Assembly (NCBI GenBank): GCA_029856145.1
Contig: JAHQWK010000016.1
Span: 91,264-155,263, forward strand
DNA: 64,000 nucleotides
Direction: 5' to 3'
Origin: Promethearchaeia archaeon
Lineage (GTDB): Archaea; Asgardarchaeota; Lokiarchaeia; Sigyniarchaeales; SOKP01
Part shown: positions 63,242 to 64,000 of the stretch, piece by piece
Layout of the letters: each line of letters starts with the position of its first letter
Numbering within the stretch: the stretch's first letter is position 1
Position numbers and translations under genes: made by a program
The notes under the pieces: generated by a model
What the model saw: the letters and a program-made list of their open reading frames with translations, nothing else
What the model was told of the DNA's origin: nothing
The model's database searches: none

Positions 63242-64000
63242 TTAATGTAGATTCACAAAAATATGATAAATCATACACTTGGCCCCTTCTCGGTTATGTT
63301 TTGTTAGTGTTATCTTTATCTCAGCAGGACACGACCTTTCTTTTGATAAATCGGTAATTCTTGAATCTATGAGAGGGTATTTCCAATTGAATTCATGCAA
63401 AAATTCTAGATATTTTTGCCATAAAGAAGAAAAATCAGTCGCTTTTGCATATATAATAACCAGATTAAGTGGTAAACCATTTATATCATAATCAAATATT
63501 TTATTTAGATGTTTTGAAATATTTGCTGTATCTAAATAAGTCAATATAAAAGCTTCGCAAATATGTTTTAATTCATTATTTTCATCAACGATTCTAATGT
63601 CTAGCTCACCCATTCCTCCATGAATAACTTGATCATCATATCCCATTGAAGTTTTCCCAGAAAGTTCTTGAGTGTGAGCAAAGTATCCATATGGTTTTAA
63701 AGTTCTCCTTAAAAATTCCACAAAAACAAGAGATAATTTATCTTCATCAGGTTTAACAGCTCTATTCTTTTCTTGTAATGACTTTAAATCTCGTATGATA
63801 AAATTAATAAACTCCTCTCCTCTTCCTTTTATAAGCAGAAATAGCATATCTAACACTATTTCTATGGAATTTTGTATATCTGAATTTTGGGTTAGACAGA
63901 ATGTATTAATTTTTGTAATTATCTGCTCAGAAAACTGATCAGGGTATAATTTTAGGACACCTTCATTGAGTCTGTTAATACAAGAAGAACTAGCAGGAGT
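63242..64000 (-). CDS. Partial: nuclease-like defence protein, N-terminus outside window
   Basis: The frame stays open to the right edge; a GTG at 63856 is only an internal possibility, because coding-like sequence (INRLNEGVLKLYPDQFSEQI) continues upstream to 64000. The visible C-terminal part contains GGMGELDIRIVDENN followed by ICEAFIL, reminiscent of the Asp and Glu of PD-(D/E)XK nucleases, with Phe-Ile where the catalytic Lys would be expected. Family and full length unknown. It is 38 bases upstream of the nucleotidyltransferase gene on the same strand. Confidence 0.55.
   Translation of the reverse strand, partial: TPASSSCINRLNEGVLKLYPDQFSEQIITKINTFCLTQNSDIQNSIEIVLDMLFLLIKGRGEEFINFIIRDLKSLQEKNRAVKPDEDKLSLVFVEFLRRTLKPYGYFAHTQELSGKTSMGYDDQVIHGGMGELDIRIVDENNELKHICEAFILTYLDTANISKHLNKIFDYDINGLPLNLVIIYAKATDFSSLWQKYLEFLHEFNWKYPLIDSRITDLSKERSCPAEIKITLTKHNREGAKCMIYHIFVNLH

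Noticed and set aside
52486..64000. CRISPR array near the Cas10 gene
   Set aside because: I looked through the gaps at 58264-58638, 60139-60261, 61690-61838 and 62088-62547 and found no regularly spaced direct repeats.

Overview
The window is a strongly AT-rich stretch of archaeal chromosome. The information-processing genes are archaeal/eukaryotic in type: SRP54, aIF5A, FEN1 with a PCNA-binding tail, Nob1, a tandem AAA Cdc48, Hef (helicase plus XPF nuclease), RNA polymerase subunit K, KEOPS Cgi121, ZPR1 and an intron-containing tRNA. A Ras-like small GTPase with a C-terminal zinc ribbon, a roadblock/LC7 protein and a leucine-rich-repeat protein point to an Asgard archaeon, probably of the Lokiarchaeia type. 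This lineage call is an inference from gene content; no rRNA is present.

Region 1 (1-11.2 kb): a tRNA-modification group (Cgi121, THUMP protein, Sua5) facing a complete four-subunit pyruvate:ferredoxin oxidoreductase operon (gamma-delta-alpha-beta, minus strand), then ZPR1, a phosphofructokinase with pyrophosphate-type residues, an acyl-CoA dehydrogenase, an MFS transporter and an unrecognised protein. Region 2 (11.2-23.9 kb): glycerol kinase, a membrane protein, a HerA-like ATPase, then Cdc48, FEN1, Nob1, NAD kinase and aIF5A on the minus strand, and SRP54 plus a TrmY-like protein on the plus strand. Region 3 (23.9-41 kb): mostly metabolism: dihydroorotase, AMMECR1, two divergent TIM-barrel genes (one fused to an APH-type kinase domain), a HAL2-like phosphatase, DNA polymerase IV, class II aldolase, sugar isomerase, a NikR-like regulator, NadC, a hydrolase, roadblock, phosphodiesterase, CPBP protease, and purB-purM-pfkB. 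Region 4 (41-52.4 kb): TldD/TldE, a UDP-sugar enzyme, the small GTPase, Hef, tRNA-Val, RpoK, GNAT and LRR proteins.

Region 5 (52.5-64 kb) differs in character. All its genes lie on the minus strand and look like a defence island: an RNase HIII fused to a PD-(D/E)XK-like nuclease domain, two uncharacterised proteins, a DinG/XPD-like helicase ending in a HEPN domain, a Cas10/Csm1 that keeps its GGDD polymerase but lacks the HD and D4 ends, an Apea-like HEPN protein, a small unknown protein, a minimal nucleotidyltransferase and a nuclease-like protein running off the right edge. I saw no CRISPR array and no other csm genes. Inside the island is a relic of the C-terminus of tyrosyl-tRNA synthetase, suggesting rearrangement or integration there.

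Other points to check are three genes whose conserved N-termini extend upstream of any ATG/GTG/TTG, a tRNA-Val intron at the unusual position 29/30, and two strong inverted repeats in gene-free DNA.
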